Source: Amphiduros pacificus (taxonomy: Eukaryota; Annelida; Polychaeta; Phyllodocida; Hesionidae). Taken from it: DNA of 64,000 bases. A program made the translations under genes and the position numbers. The DNA lies in contig OX439005.1 in assembly GCA_949316495.1 (NCBI GenBank), positions 41,228,682 to 41,292,681 of the forward strand. Reading direction: 5' to 3'. Below are positions 48,401 to 58,725 of this stretch, one piece after another; within the stretch, counting starts at the first letter, position 1, and every line of letters starts with the position of its first letter. The notes under the pieces were generated by a model that had not been told where the DNA came from, made no database searches, and saw nothing but the letters and a program-made list of their open reading frames with translations.

Positions 48401-51400
48401 AAATTAAGCTTTTGATAGAGGATGTATACCGATTTCATCCTAAGGTAGGTTAATCTAAATTAAGATTTATTTTCAGTTATGTTTGTCATTGATGCTTACT
48501 ATCTTAAATAAACACAATGCATAATGACTGATTTACACTTTTGTGTTCATAATTTAACTGAAACATCCAGCATTTTACAAAGCACCACTGAAAACTCCAT
48601 TATGGAGATCATTAAGAAGTGGCAGTGTATTTCTGCCTTTGAAAACACTTTTATTGATGCACAGCTGCAGCTGTACACCACAGGAAGTGACCATTGTGTA
48701 TGGCAGTATTAGTGTTCTCCAATCACCAATCGGAAAAGCCCAGATAGGTGATCTGGAGAGGTCTGAGATTTTTGTTTTTCCTGCATAATCTCGTTTAGAT
48801 GTGATTTCTTAAATACCCAACTGTTTTAGTTATAATTCATATTTTATGTATGATTATGTCTAAAATCTCACAAAAAAGCTTGATTATTCTTTGGATAACA
48901 TTAAATAAAGAAAATATAAATACTTGATAATAATCGCCAGCTGCAAAAACTCAATTTTGACGTTTAAACAGGTTTACCATAGTTTTTGCAGCTGGCGACT
49001 TTTTACTTCACCAGAGCTCAATCAACTCCACCAAACTTTTCTTTAGTTGTAATTGGTAGAGACCATGGATGTTTGACAAACCCCTCCAGATCACCTATCT
49101 GGGCTTTGGGATTGGTGATTGGAGAACACTAATGGTAGTATGGGTAAAGGTACACATGCAAACTCTGATGCATATGCCAAACTGCTCAGCAGAAGTTAGT
49201 CAGGAATTTTTAAAAAAAAATTTCAAAGGTAATTGTTTCAACAAAATATATTTTATATGAAAAGTAAAACATTTATAATCTTTACAAAGCATGTCTTGTG
49301 AATAAAATAGTTTTTTTCTATTTGGCATTTGGATATCAGGTTCTTCAAATCATTTGTCAAGAATAAAATGTTTTGAGCCCAAATTAAATCATCAGCAATA
49401 TATAAAGCAATTAACCATTATGATATTAACTAAATATATGACAGAAAATTTTTGTCAATTATTTTCATGCAATTTAATTTTTGGAAAGAAAATATTTACA
49501 TATATAAATCAGTTAAGGTTGTATTTAAAGAGGGTGTGTCACTAAAATTTGGTATTTTTTTGGTAAAAAAAAAGTAAGTTGAAGTGCAACTGAAATTAAT
49601 GTATTTACTCTGCCAATTAAATTGTTTATGTCCAACACATAGCATTTCTATCCAACTTCATCACCCACTTTCTTTTTAAACAAATATTTGTATATTTACC
49701 CTAATTATCTTAAAAAATGATTTTCCCATATAGATAGGTAATATTAGACTGGGAGAAGACATGAATGAGTATTCTCGATTCTGTCTTAAATAGGATAAAA
49801 ACAAGCTTCTTACACATTTTTACAAAGTTGGGGTAATGCCCACAACACTTTTTATGAGTGGAATAATAAAAAGTAATGTAAACAGTGTACGGTGCATAAA
49901 ATCTGGCTCAGCACCAGAAATACACAAAAGAAATATCAGATAAGTGCCAAGACATGGTGTCAAAGACACTCTTATGTTCCACTAACTCAGTCAAGAAAGA
50001 ATGATATGTTATACTGCCAATCAAGAGCCCAATCACATTATCTAAGCAATGCAAATTTGTGTTCTTATTTTATGGGATTTGATTTATTCTTTTATTTTGT
50101 TTATTTAATCATATGCAAGTGCTTGAAATATCATGGTTGCAAAGGATAAGCTATTAACTTGATTGTTAGAATATATGTAAATTCATCAGAACATATTTTG
50201 CACCTCATAATATCTACCGGTAATCTTATTTGCTTGCCATAATGTCTGATATCATTCACCATGTTAATATACATGTATAAGCTATTTATACAAATTATTT
50301 TCACGATTTCACCATAAACTTGCATTATTACAATGGCAAGACTTGATTTTTTTTCATAATTTAAAATTTTCTTAATGTGATCAGCCATTCAGAAAACTAG
50401 ATGCTCTCTGTCACAATAACTGACAGTTCTTGGCTGTCCAGTGTATCAAATAATGATGTCTTTTGTAAATGATAATCTTGACCCAGATTTACAAGGTCAA
50501 ATGGTTAAACAATAAATGACCTCTATTTCAAACCATGACAGTAAGTATAATTTTTCGGCAGTCAACAAAATTATTTTCACTTTCCAACCCAAAATATGTG
50601 TATTACACACTATTGGTGTGATGTAAAAAAAAAAAAATCCAACCCAAACTATGTGCATTGTTTTAGGGTGCCTTGTTCAGTCAGTCAGACCATGACGGTC
50701 GCACAGCATTGCACGTAGCTGCCAGTGAAGGTCATCTGGATGTGGTGCAATATCTCCTGGATTACGGCACTTCTGTTCATGTGAGGGACCGTTATGGCCG
50801 CACTCCGCTTGATGACGCCGTTCACTTCAATCACCATAGTATTATCGAGTTGCTTGTCAAAACTGGTGCTCACCTGAACATACCTCCACTGAAACTCGGC
50901 ACGCAACTTTGTCAGTGAGTATTTTAGTGAATCTTTGAAGCTGTATGAGATCTGGTGAGATTTAGACATTGTCAGTGTGATGTGTACTCAAGTTATTCTC
51001 CCCCAATGACTTATTGGGGAGATTTACATAAATAGAAAAAAAAACACTTGTATTGGTCAAAAAACTTTGTCCAGGATTTTTCTCTTGTTAATAGGAGCTA
51101 CTAAATTTTGGGGGTAAAGAATTGTGCAAAGTGGAACGTGAAAAAAATCATCTTTTTTTTAGATGTTACCTTTGATGTTGCTGCAATGAACTTGGCTATT
51201 TTTCAGTCATAAATACTTGGGAATCTCCAAATTTTCATGACACGGTGTATCATAGAAATTTGATACCATATAATACATGTATATGCAATGATAGTCTTGG
51301 GAGACATAAGAACTCTCCTAATTTTGTGATATTTTCTTTGTAGTGCATCAATTCATGAGGATATAAACCTGCTCAAATCCTGGTACTTGGCCGGAGCTGA

Positions 51401-51997
51401 TATCAACCAGGGAGATTATGATAAACGCACAGCATTACATGTGGTAAGGATACATACTCACAACTAATACTCACAACTAATACTCACAACTAATACTCAC
51501 AACTAATACTCACAACTAATACTCACAACTAATACTCACAACTAATACTCACAAGTAATACTCACAAGTAATACTCACAACTAATACTCACAACTAATAC
51601 TCACAACTAATACTCACAACTAATACTCACATTTTCTTAACTGTGGACTTATATACATGTATATATATATATAATGGGTCATGTCTGTTCTATGAACACA
51701 AGAATATTTCTCATTTATGAATTGTTCTGATTTCAGGCTACAGCACATGGGGTTAAAAGCATTGTAGCCTATCTGCTCAACATTGGGGCAGATCCAAATA
51801 ACATGGACTCATTCGGATATACTCCACTGCAAGAAGCCAAGAGGAGAGGAGATCCTCAAATATTGCATCTCTTAAAACATGCAGACAAAAGGAAAACTAA
51901 AAGTGATGGTGAAATCTTGAATGGTACTGAAATCTCTGCCAGAAATGGCCAAAACAATATGGATAATGATAACAATGGAGACCAACTAATAAACTGA
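24160..51997 (+). CDS. ASPG: L-asparaginase / 60 kDa lysophospholipase with ankyrin repeats (14 exons, 699 aa)
   Basis: Cytosolic type-I L-asparaginase (asparagine to aspartate plus ammonia); mammalian ASPG also has reported lysophospholipase activity. Exons: 24160-24430, 34152-34287, 34408-34519, 40687-40812, 41379-41462, 42851-42977, 43148-43260, 44601-44786, 44926-45039, 47034-47159, 48004-48099, 50667-50914, 51344-51443, 51737-51997. Phases agree throughout and the sum is 699 codons plus stop. Active-site motifs by comparison with E. coli AnsA: YTGGTIGM (Thr82), LLDSCNMT (Ser157), HGTDTM (Thr188, Asp189) and [13 protein letters not shown] (Lys260). Exons 11-14 (from ~residue 466) give about six ankyrin repeats, e.g. 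[20 protein letters not shown] and [20 protein letters not shown], then a polar Asn/Lys-rich tail. The start ATG was chosen because the ORF opens there and the paralogue aligns from DPSYRPK on. Introns 3, 4 and 9 carry satellites seeded by exon edges. Confidence 0.95.
24431..27180. other. ASPG copy 1 intron 1, first part
   Basis: AT-rich intron DNA. Short open frames here have no recognisable similarity. No clear mobile element seen. Confidence 0.5.
27197..27300. repeat. AAT microsatellite with CAATAATTAT units
   Basis: About 24 AAT/TAA units then four CAATAATTAT decamers, adjoining the start of the repeated element that follows. Confidence 0.95.
27300..28338 (+). mobile_element. HINE/Helentron-like element, copy 1
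   Basis: Begins AATATGAATAGGAATGATAG and ends TATTATTGTCGGTTCACTTG followed by AAT units. Between are a leader (AGCATCCGCTGCACCAATCA), TGACGTCA-containing short repeats, and a core of ~125-bp tandem repeats (GAAATGTGCATCTCGTAG, ACTGTGTTTACCTTGCTCGC, TTATTGACGAAACTGT). A unique leader, tandem core and terminal microsatellite recall bivalve pearl elements and Helentron-associated elements. No coding capacity. Confidence 0.6.
27551..27642. promoter_or_regulatory. Cluster of four TGACGTCA (CRE) palindromes
   Basis: Perfect TGACGTCA at 27551-27558, 27580-27587, 27609-27616 and 27635-27642, spaced 26-29 bp. Two more lie in the second element copy (28658-28665, 28687-28694). This is the consensus CREB/ATF site. 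Function here is inference. Confidence 0.45.
28339..29205 (+). mobile_element. HINE/Helentron-like element, copy 2
   Basis: Same layout as copy 1, directly adjoining it and in the same orientation, with fewer core repeats and ending in TTATTGTCGGTTCACTTGTA plus a long AAT microsatellite. Leader sequences are about 95% alike by eye. Confidence 0.6.
29206..29975. other. ASPG copy 1 intron 1, unassigned
   Basis: No recognised element. AT-rich. Confidence 0.4.
29976..30870. repeat. 25-bp satellite (~35 copies)
   Basis: Unit GTCACAGGTGACATAAAGCA plus GTGCC, containing the palindrome GTCACAGGTGAC. Variants include CCGTCC-GGGTGAC and AAAAGCATTGCC. The right half is the most uniform. Confidence 0.94.
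30871..31890. other. ASPG copy 1 intron 1, unassigned
   Basis: Some short ~33-35-bp units (GTGAGTCATTAGAACT, CTCTGTTGTCTGG) at 30925-31065; otherwise nothing recognised. Confidence 0.4.
31895..33855. repeat. 19-bp satellite with higher-order structure (~100 copies)
   Basis: Unit TAGCTGTCTCTCACTTGTG (19 bp) with GTGTAGG/TTTAGG/TTGAAC variants. Variant strings such as TTAGCTGACTTGTGTAGGTG recur at 31941, 32121, 32471 and 32951, showing that blocks of about 480 bp were later duplicated as a whole. Confidence 0.94.
33856..34151. other. ASPG copy 1 intron 1, end
   Basis: About 300 bp of plain intron sequence leading to acceptor TTTTCAG before exon 2. Confidence 0.6.
34490..39640. repeat. 36-bp satellite seeded by ASPG exon 3 and its donor (~140 copies, 5.1 kb)
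   Basis: Each 36-bp unit is GGCTGGCCCTGGACATCAAG then GTAAATAGATGGGATA. Exon 3 itself ends AGGCTGGCCCTGGACATCAAG, then gtaaatagat. The array starts at the true junction (34519) and fills most of intron 3. Units carry a donor-like AAG|GTAAAT or, in variants, AAG|GTAGAT. A 1060-bp block is duplicated (34.9-35.8 kb and 36.0-36.9 kb) and a 1116-bp block (31 units) links the 37.2-kb and 38.3-kb regions. Because 36 is a multiple of three, very long meaningless frames arise on the minus strand, one of 1018 codons. Confidence 0.96.
39641..40686. other. ASPG copy 1 intron 3, end
   Basis: Ordinary AT-rich intron sequence up to the acceptor TTTTTGCAG before exon 4. No element recognised. Confidence 0.55.
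40797..41262. repeat. 41-bp satellite seeded by ASPG exon 4 and its donor (~11 copies)
   Basis: Unit ACTGGCTCACAGGTATCCAC, AACTCTAATC, TATATACACAC. Exon 4 ends CTCACTGGCTCACAG, then gtatccacaa. The array starts at the true junction (40812) and copies the last ~13 exon bases plus ~28 intron bases. Confidence 0.94.
41463..42850. other. ASPG copy 1 intron 5
   Basis: AT-rich. Holds a pure TA microsatellite at 42331-42424. Otherwise nothing recognised. Confidence 0.55.
42331..42424. repeat. TA dinucleotide microsatellite
   Basis: About 47 uninterrupted TA units, self-complementary. Confidence 0.98.
43261..44600. other. ASPG copy 1 intron 7
   Basis: Plain intron DNA, AT-rich. No element recognised. 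Confidence 0.5.
45266..45868. mobile_element. MITE with CAGTCACAC termini
   Basis: Inverted ends AAGCCTCAGTCACACTTACA (left) and AAGGCCCAGTCACACTCAGG (reverse of right), with an inner ACAATCTTTTxxAAGACT repeat also inverted. About 600 bp, no ORF. Likely related to 11549-12195 by its CAGTCACA end. Lies in ASPG intron 9. Confidence 0.65.
45999..47033. repeat. 30-bp satellite seeded by ASPG exon 10 acceptor
   Basis: About 19 almost perfect units TCATTGTATTTACTCCAG then GTAGAGTCAGAG (46000-46579), then 12 or more degenerate units (GCAATGAGTCAAAATCATTG) up to the exon. The last one is the real acceptor plus exon start: TTTATTTACTGCAG, then GTAATGAGTCAGAA at 47034. The array thus ends at the exon it came from, with the oldest-looking copies nearest the exon and the homogeneous block farthest. 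Confidence 0.93.
47160..48003. other. ASPG copy 1 intron 10
   Basis: Unremarkable AT-rich intron. Confidence 0.5.
48709..49132. mobile_element. 424-bp hAT-like MITE with 8-bp TSD
   Basis: Inverted termini of about 60 bp starting TTAGTGTTCTCCAATCACCA, about 90% alike. Flanked by TGGCAGTA (48701-48708) and TGGTAGTA (49133-49140), an 8-bp duplication with one change, as made by hAT transposases. A second nested palindrome, CGCCAGCTGCAAAAACT and its inverse, lies at about 48934-49001. No ORF. Confidence 0.85.
49141..50666. other. ASPG copy 1 intron 11, remainder
   Basis: AT-rich; short frames have no recognised similarity. Confidence 0.45.
50915..51343. other. ASPG copy 1 intron 12
   Basis: Plain intron. 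Confidence 0.55.
51457..51630. repeat. 13-bp satellite just after ASPG exon 13 donor
   Basis: About 13 units of ACTCACAACTAAT (two read ACAAGTAAT). It begins about 14 bp after the donor (GTGgtaagg at 51443) and includes no exon bases, in contrast to the exon-derived arrays. Confidence 0.95.
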
Positions 51998-52049
51998 ATT
52001 AATAACTCAAATCCAGGATTTTAACAAATTTGATAGTTGTAAATTGGGA

Positions 52050-52155
52050 TAAGTAGCAGAATGGGAGCAGTAGCAGAATGGGAGCAGTAGCAGAATGGGA
52101 CCAGTAGCAGAATGGGACCAGTAGCAGAATGGGACTTGTATTAAAATGGGACCAG
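52050..52155. repeat. 18-bp repeat in ASPG 3' flank
   Basis: Five or six units of CAGTAGCAGAATGGGAGC (AGC or ACC), about 50 bp after the stop codon, probably within the 3' UTR. Confidence 0.9.
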
Positions 52156-52227
52156 TATTTAATAGAACTCAGTAGTTACTTTAATGGTATGGCTAATATC
52201 AATCACCTGAAATGTAGATCTGATCTA

Positions 52228-53179
52228 CCATATTTACTCGTGTATAAGACAAGGTTTTTGTACATAAACCCTTAGTTAATGTTTGGGGGTCGTCTAATAC
52301 ACGAGAGCAACCTGTGGACGAGGATTTACGCCCAAAAATTATGGCACTACGAGTTTTCATTACAAACATTCTTATTTTCGAAATAACGAATATCGGACAT
52401 AGCGGGTCGATTTAACAGTCTTATACTCGAGTATTTACGGTAAAACGTAAATACGATGGTTTTGTTCTGTTCTCGATCTGCAAAGCGTAATTTGTGATAA
52501 TATTATGTATATACCTATGTATATGGTTTTGTTCTGTTCTTGAACAATTTGTGATAATATTGGGTAAATACCTTTATTTATCATTTAAAACGCAATTAAA
52601 ATCAATCCGCTACGTCCGATGTCTATTATTTCGAAACGCTTTGTTTTGATTTTGTTTTCAATGATTCCAATTATCAGCATTCACAGTTTTGCATCTCGTC
52701 ATTGTTTCCACTGCTTTGAGTCGTGTCTTCCCGTTTGGACAGAAATGCTTTCACGCTAGTATTGCGTAATGCATGTTAAATGAATGGATGGTTTTGTTCT
52801 GTTCCTGACCTGCAAAGCGAATTTGTGATAATATTGGGTAAATACCTTTATTTATCATTTAAAACACAATTAAAATCGATCCGCTATGTCCGATATACTT
52901 TATGTTTTCTTTTGATGCTCGAAAATATGAACATCGTATTTACGTTTTACCGTAATTACTCGCATATACCGTTAAGATCTTGTATTGTAAGCATATTTAC
53001 GTTTCACTTTTAAAATGGCCGCCAAGCTTCAGCTGAAGCTTGAATGGTAGCAGAGCCGATATCTTGAGAAAAACCAACTCGTCTTATATTCGGAAATTGT
53101 TTTTTTTTTTTAAGCAAAATAACCTCAATTTTGGGGGTTCGTCTTATACACGAGTCGTCCTATACACAAGTAAATACAG
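52228..53179. mobile_element. 952-bp element, TA flanks, ATTTACTCGTGTATAAGAC ends
   Basis: Inverted ends CCATATTTACTCGTGTATAA (left) and CTGTATTTACTTGTGTATAG (reverse of right), flanked by TA on both sides. A second inner pair GTCGTCTAATACACGAG / CGTCTTATACACGAG is also present. The interior has a duplicated block (TGCAAAGCG..AATTTGTGATAATATTGG, 52480 and 52810) and CGTAAATACG palindromes. Non-autonomous, Tc1/mariner-like by TSD only. Confidence 0.7.
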
Positions 53180-53181
53180 TA

Positions 53182-54958
53182 ACTATGAAAGCTCAGGGGT
53201 GGCAACCTAAAACTATTATGGAAAGTGAATTTTCAACAAATTTTTTTTTAGATTTAACGTTTGGGGGAACAGTGTCTTCTAAAATTCTTGGAAAACATTT
53301 TTGGGAATAACTACACTACCATTCTGTATAACTAGGGCATGTATTTTTAGCTAAAATGATGTTTTTATAGTTTGAGTAGACAGAATTTTGAAAAATGCCG
53401 TATAACTCCAGTAATTTGTGATTTTTTTGGGGAATTAGATAATTCATATACTGTATATGTAATCTTTTGATACCATTTGGTAATTTTTGACTTGAATCTG
53501 AGGAAAGTTAGATATTTCAAAATATAGACCATTAATCAAAATTCCCTCTACTTAAACTAAATAGGATATAATATTTATATAATTTTCTTAAAGTTTGATG
53601 ATTAAACTTGTAACTGTTCTCAATTTTGTTATAAATATCGTGGGAAATTTTGGGAAATGTGATATTTTATTATCTTCTAATTTTGTATCACTGGGCAGTG
53701 ATGAGGTCTAATGCAGCAGCTACTGGCTAATGGATTAGTCATAAAAGATCACTAAATGATGTTTGTATGTGTATCTATAAACATTGATCCCCTCTAAACA
53801 GATATAAATTATCTATTTAGTGGACTTTGGTGGGCTATAATGGTGCACTATTTCATGTAGTTGAAGGAGCAATGACGTCAGAATGGTGCAGTGGCTATTT
53901 ATCAATGAAATAGTGACGTCATACTGATTTGGTATCTTGGCAACAGTCAACAACACATTTCATACAGTTGTGATCCTCTGTATGAAGTGTCCCTGTCCCC
54001 CCTGATGTTAATAATACTATTGCAATTTCTATTCAACGGTTTGTTTCTATTCATGTAATATTTTCTGGCATAGAATTGAAGGTTATCATCTGCTGTTTTA
54101 TGCCTATACGGCAAGTCCAGCTTGCCCTATGTGTATATCGAAACAACTTTTTACTTAGCAATACATAAATTCGACCGGCAGGTGAGAAACCAAAGTGATT
54201 AGAAAATCTGTACATAAAAGGTTGGCATTGTTGTGCCTTTTATGGCAGGATGTATGTATCCCCCCCTCTTCTTTAATGCGCCAATCAGTCTGTCTGTATG
54301 TTCTTCCAAATTTACGCTTGTCATGCTTATAACACATAGCCAATATTCTTGTTGCTTTCATTCTCAAAATAATTTGTCGAATGAGTTTGATATGTATCGT
54401 TACCTGCCAATATATTTGATTTTAGATTCTTATTAGGTATATTGTTTATCAACTGCTTGTTTCACATAATTGTTATCCAAGTCATGAATTAAATATCGGT
54501 AGCAAGTGCTCATTCTCATGTCATTTTCTTTCATTCAATTTAATGCACAATTGTCTGTCCCTTCTTAAGATTTCAATACTGATCAGTTATTTTTCTGTAT
54601 TTTCATTTTGTGTCCAAAATATTTAATGTATTCCCTTCACAGCATACAGAATGTTAGTCATCATCTTAGCTGATATGTCTACAGACCAATCCCAGCATGC
54701 ATTGTACTTGACACAGAATCACCCGGTGGATCACAAATGTTGAAACTCAAGCAGTAAGAATTGGCTGTGGCTTGGAGATGTATTCCAGGCAAAACCCATT
54801 TGGGAGGAAGTTCAATTGTAAATCTTATCAGATATCACAAATTAATTTTCAAATATTAATCAGTATTCAAGTATCTATGATTGTTGAGTTTATTGCTAAT
54901 ATTGCTAGTTTATTGCTAATTGATTCGGAAGGAGAAAATGGTGGCATAAAGACCAGAA
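53182..54958. other. ASPG1-ASPG2 intergenic DNA
   Basis: AT-rich. Two perfect TGACGTCA sites at 53873-53880 and 53914-53921, 41 bp apart. No gene recognised. Confidence 0.4.
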
Positions 54959-54959
54959 A

Positions 54960-54962
54960 ATA

Positions 54963-55027
<65 letters not shown>

Positions 55028-55036
55028 ATGTATGTC
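54960..55036. repeat. TG/TATG microsatellite
   Basis: About 22 TG units followed by TATG units, running into a perfect palindrome. Confidence 0.97.
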
Positions 55037-55065
55037 CTCATCATACGTACATACGTATGATGAGG
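55036..55065. repeat. 30-bp perfect palindrome
   Basis: Arms CCTCATCATACGTA and its inverse around a 2-base centre (CA), at the junction of the microsatellite and the head-to-head array. Confidence 0.95.
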
Positions 55066-55870
55066 ATTTCATGTAATTGTCCCTGTGACCTTGAAAATTA
55101 GGTGAAGGTCATGTTCCATCAAAAGAAGTCTGAGGTCTTCTCAGATGCTTATGTGTGTCAAGTGTCATAAAGCTGCCATCATTTGATCTCGATTTGTTCT
55201 ACGTACGTACTCGAGAATAAATTATGGCAGCTTCATGAAACTTGACACACATAAGTATCTGGTGAAAACCTCGGACGAGTTCGATGGACGGCGACCTTGA
55301 CCAGGGACAATTATGTGAAATCACAAGTATCACAATAACTCAAGAACAAATGATGGCAGCTTTATGAGATTCGACACATTGTACCTTGAAATCCCCATCA
55401 TTGCGATAACTCGAGAACAAATGATGGCAGCTTTATGATATTTGACACACATAAGCATCTGGGAAAACCTCGGACTTCTTTTGATGGAACATGACCTTCA
55501 CCTACTTTTTAAGGTCACAGGGACAATTACATGAAATCCTCATCATTCTGATAATTCAAGAACAAATGATGGCAGTTTTATGAGACTTGACACACATAAG
55601 CATCTGGTGAAGACCCCAGATGAGCTCAAGGAATGGTGACCTTCACCTTCTTTTCAATGTCACAGGGACAATTATGTAAAATCCATGTCATTACAATAAT
55701 TCAAGAACAAATGATGGCAGCTTCATGAGGATTGACACACATACGCATCTGGTGATGACCCCAGATGAGTTAGATGGACAGTGACCTTCACCTACTTTTC
55801 AAGGTCACAGGCCCATCCTCTCAATATTTCTAGAGTAAATGATGGCAGCTTCGTGATACTTGACACACAT
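55060..55870. repeat. Head-to-head array of the TGACCTTGA repeat family
   Basis: One unit in the forward direction (55060-55195: CCCTGTGACCTTGAAAATTA, GGTGAAGGTCATG, CAGATGCTTATGTGTGTCAA), then five or so inverted units to 55870 (ATGATGGCAGCTT, GACACACATAAGCATCTGG, GACCTTCACCTAC). Same family as 15195-16125. Confidence 0.88.
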
Positions 55871-56625
55871 AAGCTATCAAAGGGAGTAGATGTGCACTAT
55901 TATGTTTCTTTTCCCCATCATCAATTTGCCTTGGTGCAGTGACATTTTGCTCACAAATGTTGTGCAGAGCAAATATCGTACAGTAAGTTACCAGGGCTGA
56001 GGGTTGATGCATCTGATGCCTATGTTTATAACATACATTACTGTTTTCCTTATATTCTCACGATTCCAGACATATTTAAATCTTTGTCTAGCAGAACTGT
56101 CTTCCATGTCTTCTCTACACAATTTCAGACAAATCAAAATCATTTATGTAATTGTATTATTAGCCGAGAATCATATTTGTGAAAAATATGGTATTGTTGT
56201 GAAATAAAATCACACTTATATGAAAAATATCATATTGTTGTGAAATATATCTTCAGGTTGTAAAAATATCTTACGGTTTTGTGATAAGTGTAACATTTAT
56301 GAGAAAAATATACTATTTATGTGAAAAATATCTTATACATGTGATGTACATGTGAAAACATTTCTGTCAAAAAGGGAAGACATGACTCAAAGACTGCATG
56401 GCCAGTTTTTTAAAGGCCAAGATGTGGAAACAATGACATTAAATTTGATCACAGACTTACATCACAAGGACTGAATTGCAAAACTGAGTGCTGATAATTG
56501 GTATCAGTGAAATTTACAATTTGACCCTCTTTGTTGAAATTTTGGGTATTTCACATGACTGAATGGGAAGACATCAAAGACTGCATGGAATCCCCCTTCA
56601 AGGATGGGCTGTTTAGAATTGAATT
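55871..56625. other. Intergenic, unassigned
   Basis: Around 56180-56350 there are short degenerate GTGAAAAATAT repeats. Otherwise nothing recognised. Confidence 0.4.
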
Positions 56626-56629
56626 GTTT

Positions 56630-56930
56630 GTGTGGTTTTTTTTTTCAAACATATATAATATAACAAATAATGACTTTGTACAGAAGACAAAGATAAAATC
56701 TTCTTATTGAAGTTCAATTTGAGCAATGTGCATGCCAGAACATATAGAATTGAATTATATTTTGCAAATGTAGAAAATATTAAGAATAAAGATTTTATAC
56801 AGAAAACGATGAAATCTTCATATTGAGGTTCTATTTGAGTGATATACACATCAGAACTAATAAAATTTAATTGTTTTTTTTGCATACATAGAATATATAT
56901 AAAAAAGATAATGACTTTTAAAGATGACCT
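56630..56930. repeat. ~110-130-bp dispersed repeat, three units
   Basis: Three tandem-like units with TACAGAA(G/A)AC, GATGAAATCTTC-like, AATTTGAG(C/T)(A/G)AT, CAGAAC and ATATTTTGCA(A/T)A. One similar unit lies at 2030-2150. Confidence 0.6.
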
Positions 56931-57885
56931 GGTGGCAATTTTAGACCACAATGGACAATTTACTGTGTCTGCTTAAATAATATGTGGCCACAAAACTGTG
57001 ATTCAAGTATTAGGTACACTAAAAATATCCAAAATACACTACCATGGTTATTGTGTTTTGCTTAAAGTGCCAAGTACTGGCTGTACTCTTTTGACCACCA
57101 GGTGGCCACATGTATACAAGCTTGTGACCTCTATTGTGGTCTGTCAAGGTATTAGGCCTATACCAATAGACAAATATTAATGGACAAACAGTGCTCTGGT
57201 AGCCAAAACACTCCACTCTCCCAATCTGAAGGTGCCCCATAGTTAGCAAAACTTTACTAAGCAGGTTTTTGCACTCGATCACTGGTCAACTAAACAGTTT
57301 GTTGAAAAAGTGTCCAATGGATGATTTGGATTTTAGCAGAGGACTCATCCACTTTCAAATAGCACAGATATTTATGTCGGGGAAATATGATAGGTAATAA
57401 CATTTGATTGCAAAGTTTGGGGTAGAATCATTTGTATTATGCAAGTAAAAAATGCTTAAAACCCTTGTTTCATGAATCAAGAATTGATAAATTAGCTTTA
57501 AATGGGTATAGCCAATATCTGTATTGAAATGTGGATCCAGCCTAAATGTTGAGTGAGCAATCTTGCCGTAAGTGAAGTTATATGCACATAATCAGACCTG
57601 TGAGACACAAGCTTTGTGTAAAAACACTTGTAACTAAATAAATCATAATAATATTGATGTCACCCTAATGTGGAGAAAAAAATCACATTTTATCAATTGC
57701 AAAATCGAGAAAATGAGCAAAAGGGAAGTTAGTTTTAATTGAATTTTTTCCAATACCTTTTTAGCTCTGCTAACTTCTTTGATGTTGCAGAGCTTTAGGA
57801 GTGGGGAACATGACTGTCTGTCTGTCTGCCCATCTATATATCAACATTTGTTTAAAAATCTCCAAAACTACCTGTAAAATATGGT
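56931..57885. other. Intergenic, unassigned
   Basis: No coding signal recognised. Confidence 0.4.
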
Positions 57886-57899
57886 TCAAATTTTATACA

Positions 57900-58520
57900 G
57901 AGGTAGATATAGAGGTGAAGATACAGATTCCTTCAAATCTTGGTGCTATCCCATTGACCTTGGTGCAGTGACCTTGACCTTCTTGTATTTCATCAGCAGT
58001 AATAGGCATTTTATCACAATATTTAACATATTTAACAATATTTACAGTGTTACATAGACAATTAAACAAATCTATGTAATGATTTTTCCACAACTCAACA
58101 ATTTCATCACTATCAACAACACTCTCCATATTAGTTGGCAAAGGTGTTTTACAATTATTAATTTAATGATCTTCCACAATTCATCTATACTATTATTCTG
58201 GAGTTTCCTAGCAAGTCAATCTCTTATGGCATTTTCTTTATTTTTTATATATCTTATAGCATACATAAACCAAGCATCAATGCATTTTTTTAAAGTCAAG
58301 TATAGGATTCTGTCTGGATTTACCATGTTCACGCCACATAATAAATACATCTCTTGCTACAGAATGTAAATCAGATGCATGTTCAGGTCTGTGCTTATCT
58401 GTACATTTTTTAAATTAAATAATGGCTCACCAACCACATGTAAACTATCTGCAATCTTATCATAGTAAATAAATAAATCATTAGTATGATTAACATCATT
58501 ACACTTAATAAAGAGCTGCC
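57900..58520 (-). mobile_element. LINE fragment (reverse transcriptase N-terminal region)
   Basis: On the minus strand the frame reads SDEIVELWKNHYIDLFNCLC (near 58115) then KMPITADEIQEGQGH, matching the linker before the RT domain in non-LTR ORF2 (WKxHYxDLFN...ITxDEI). Upstream frames continue the similarity (GKSRQNPILDFKKMH) with several interruptions. Dead fragment. Confidence 0.6.
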
Positions 58521-58599
58521 GTGGGAAAGAGTGTCGTCAATAGTTACCAGATAGTTCTTATGATTATTTTAAAAACAAATAAATGTTCTCATAAATCAG

Positions 58600-58725
58600 T
58601 ACTTATTCAATGGTCTGCCACGCCCACCTTTTGTTCCACGTGGTTGTGTTTACAAACACCAGCGCCTTCGAAGCGCGCAATGTGATTGGTTGGCTCAAGG
58701 TCATCTTTCATACATTCAGTCCATC
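58600..58725 (+). promoter_or_regulatory. Putative promoter / 5' UTR of second asparaginase gene
   Basis: Short CpG-containing stretch (CCACGCCCACC near 58618, AGCGCGCAATG near 58672) with an inverted CCAAT box TGATTGGTTGG at 58683-58693, about 40 bp before the ATG. The match to the box upstream of the first copy suggests a promoter element kept after duplication. The transcription start is inferred only. Confidence 0.33.

Noticed and set aside
54155-54436. Short frames on both strands between the asparaginase genes
   Set aside because: No conserved motif or splice-site support, and opposite frames overlap.
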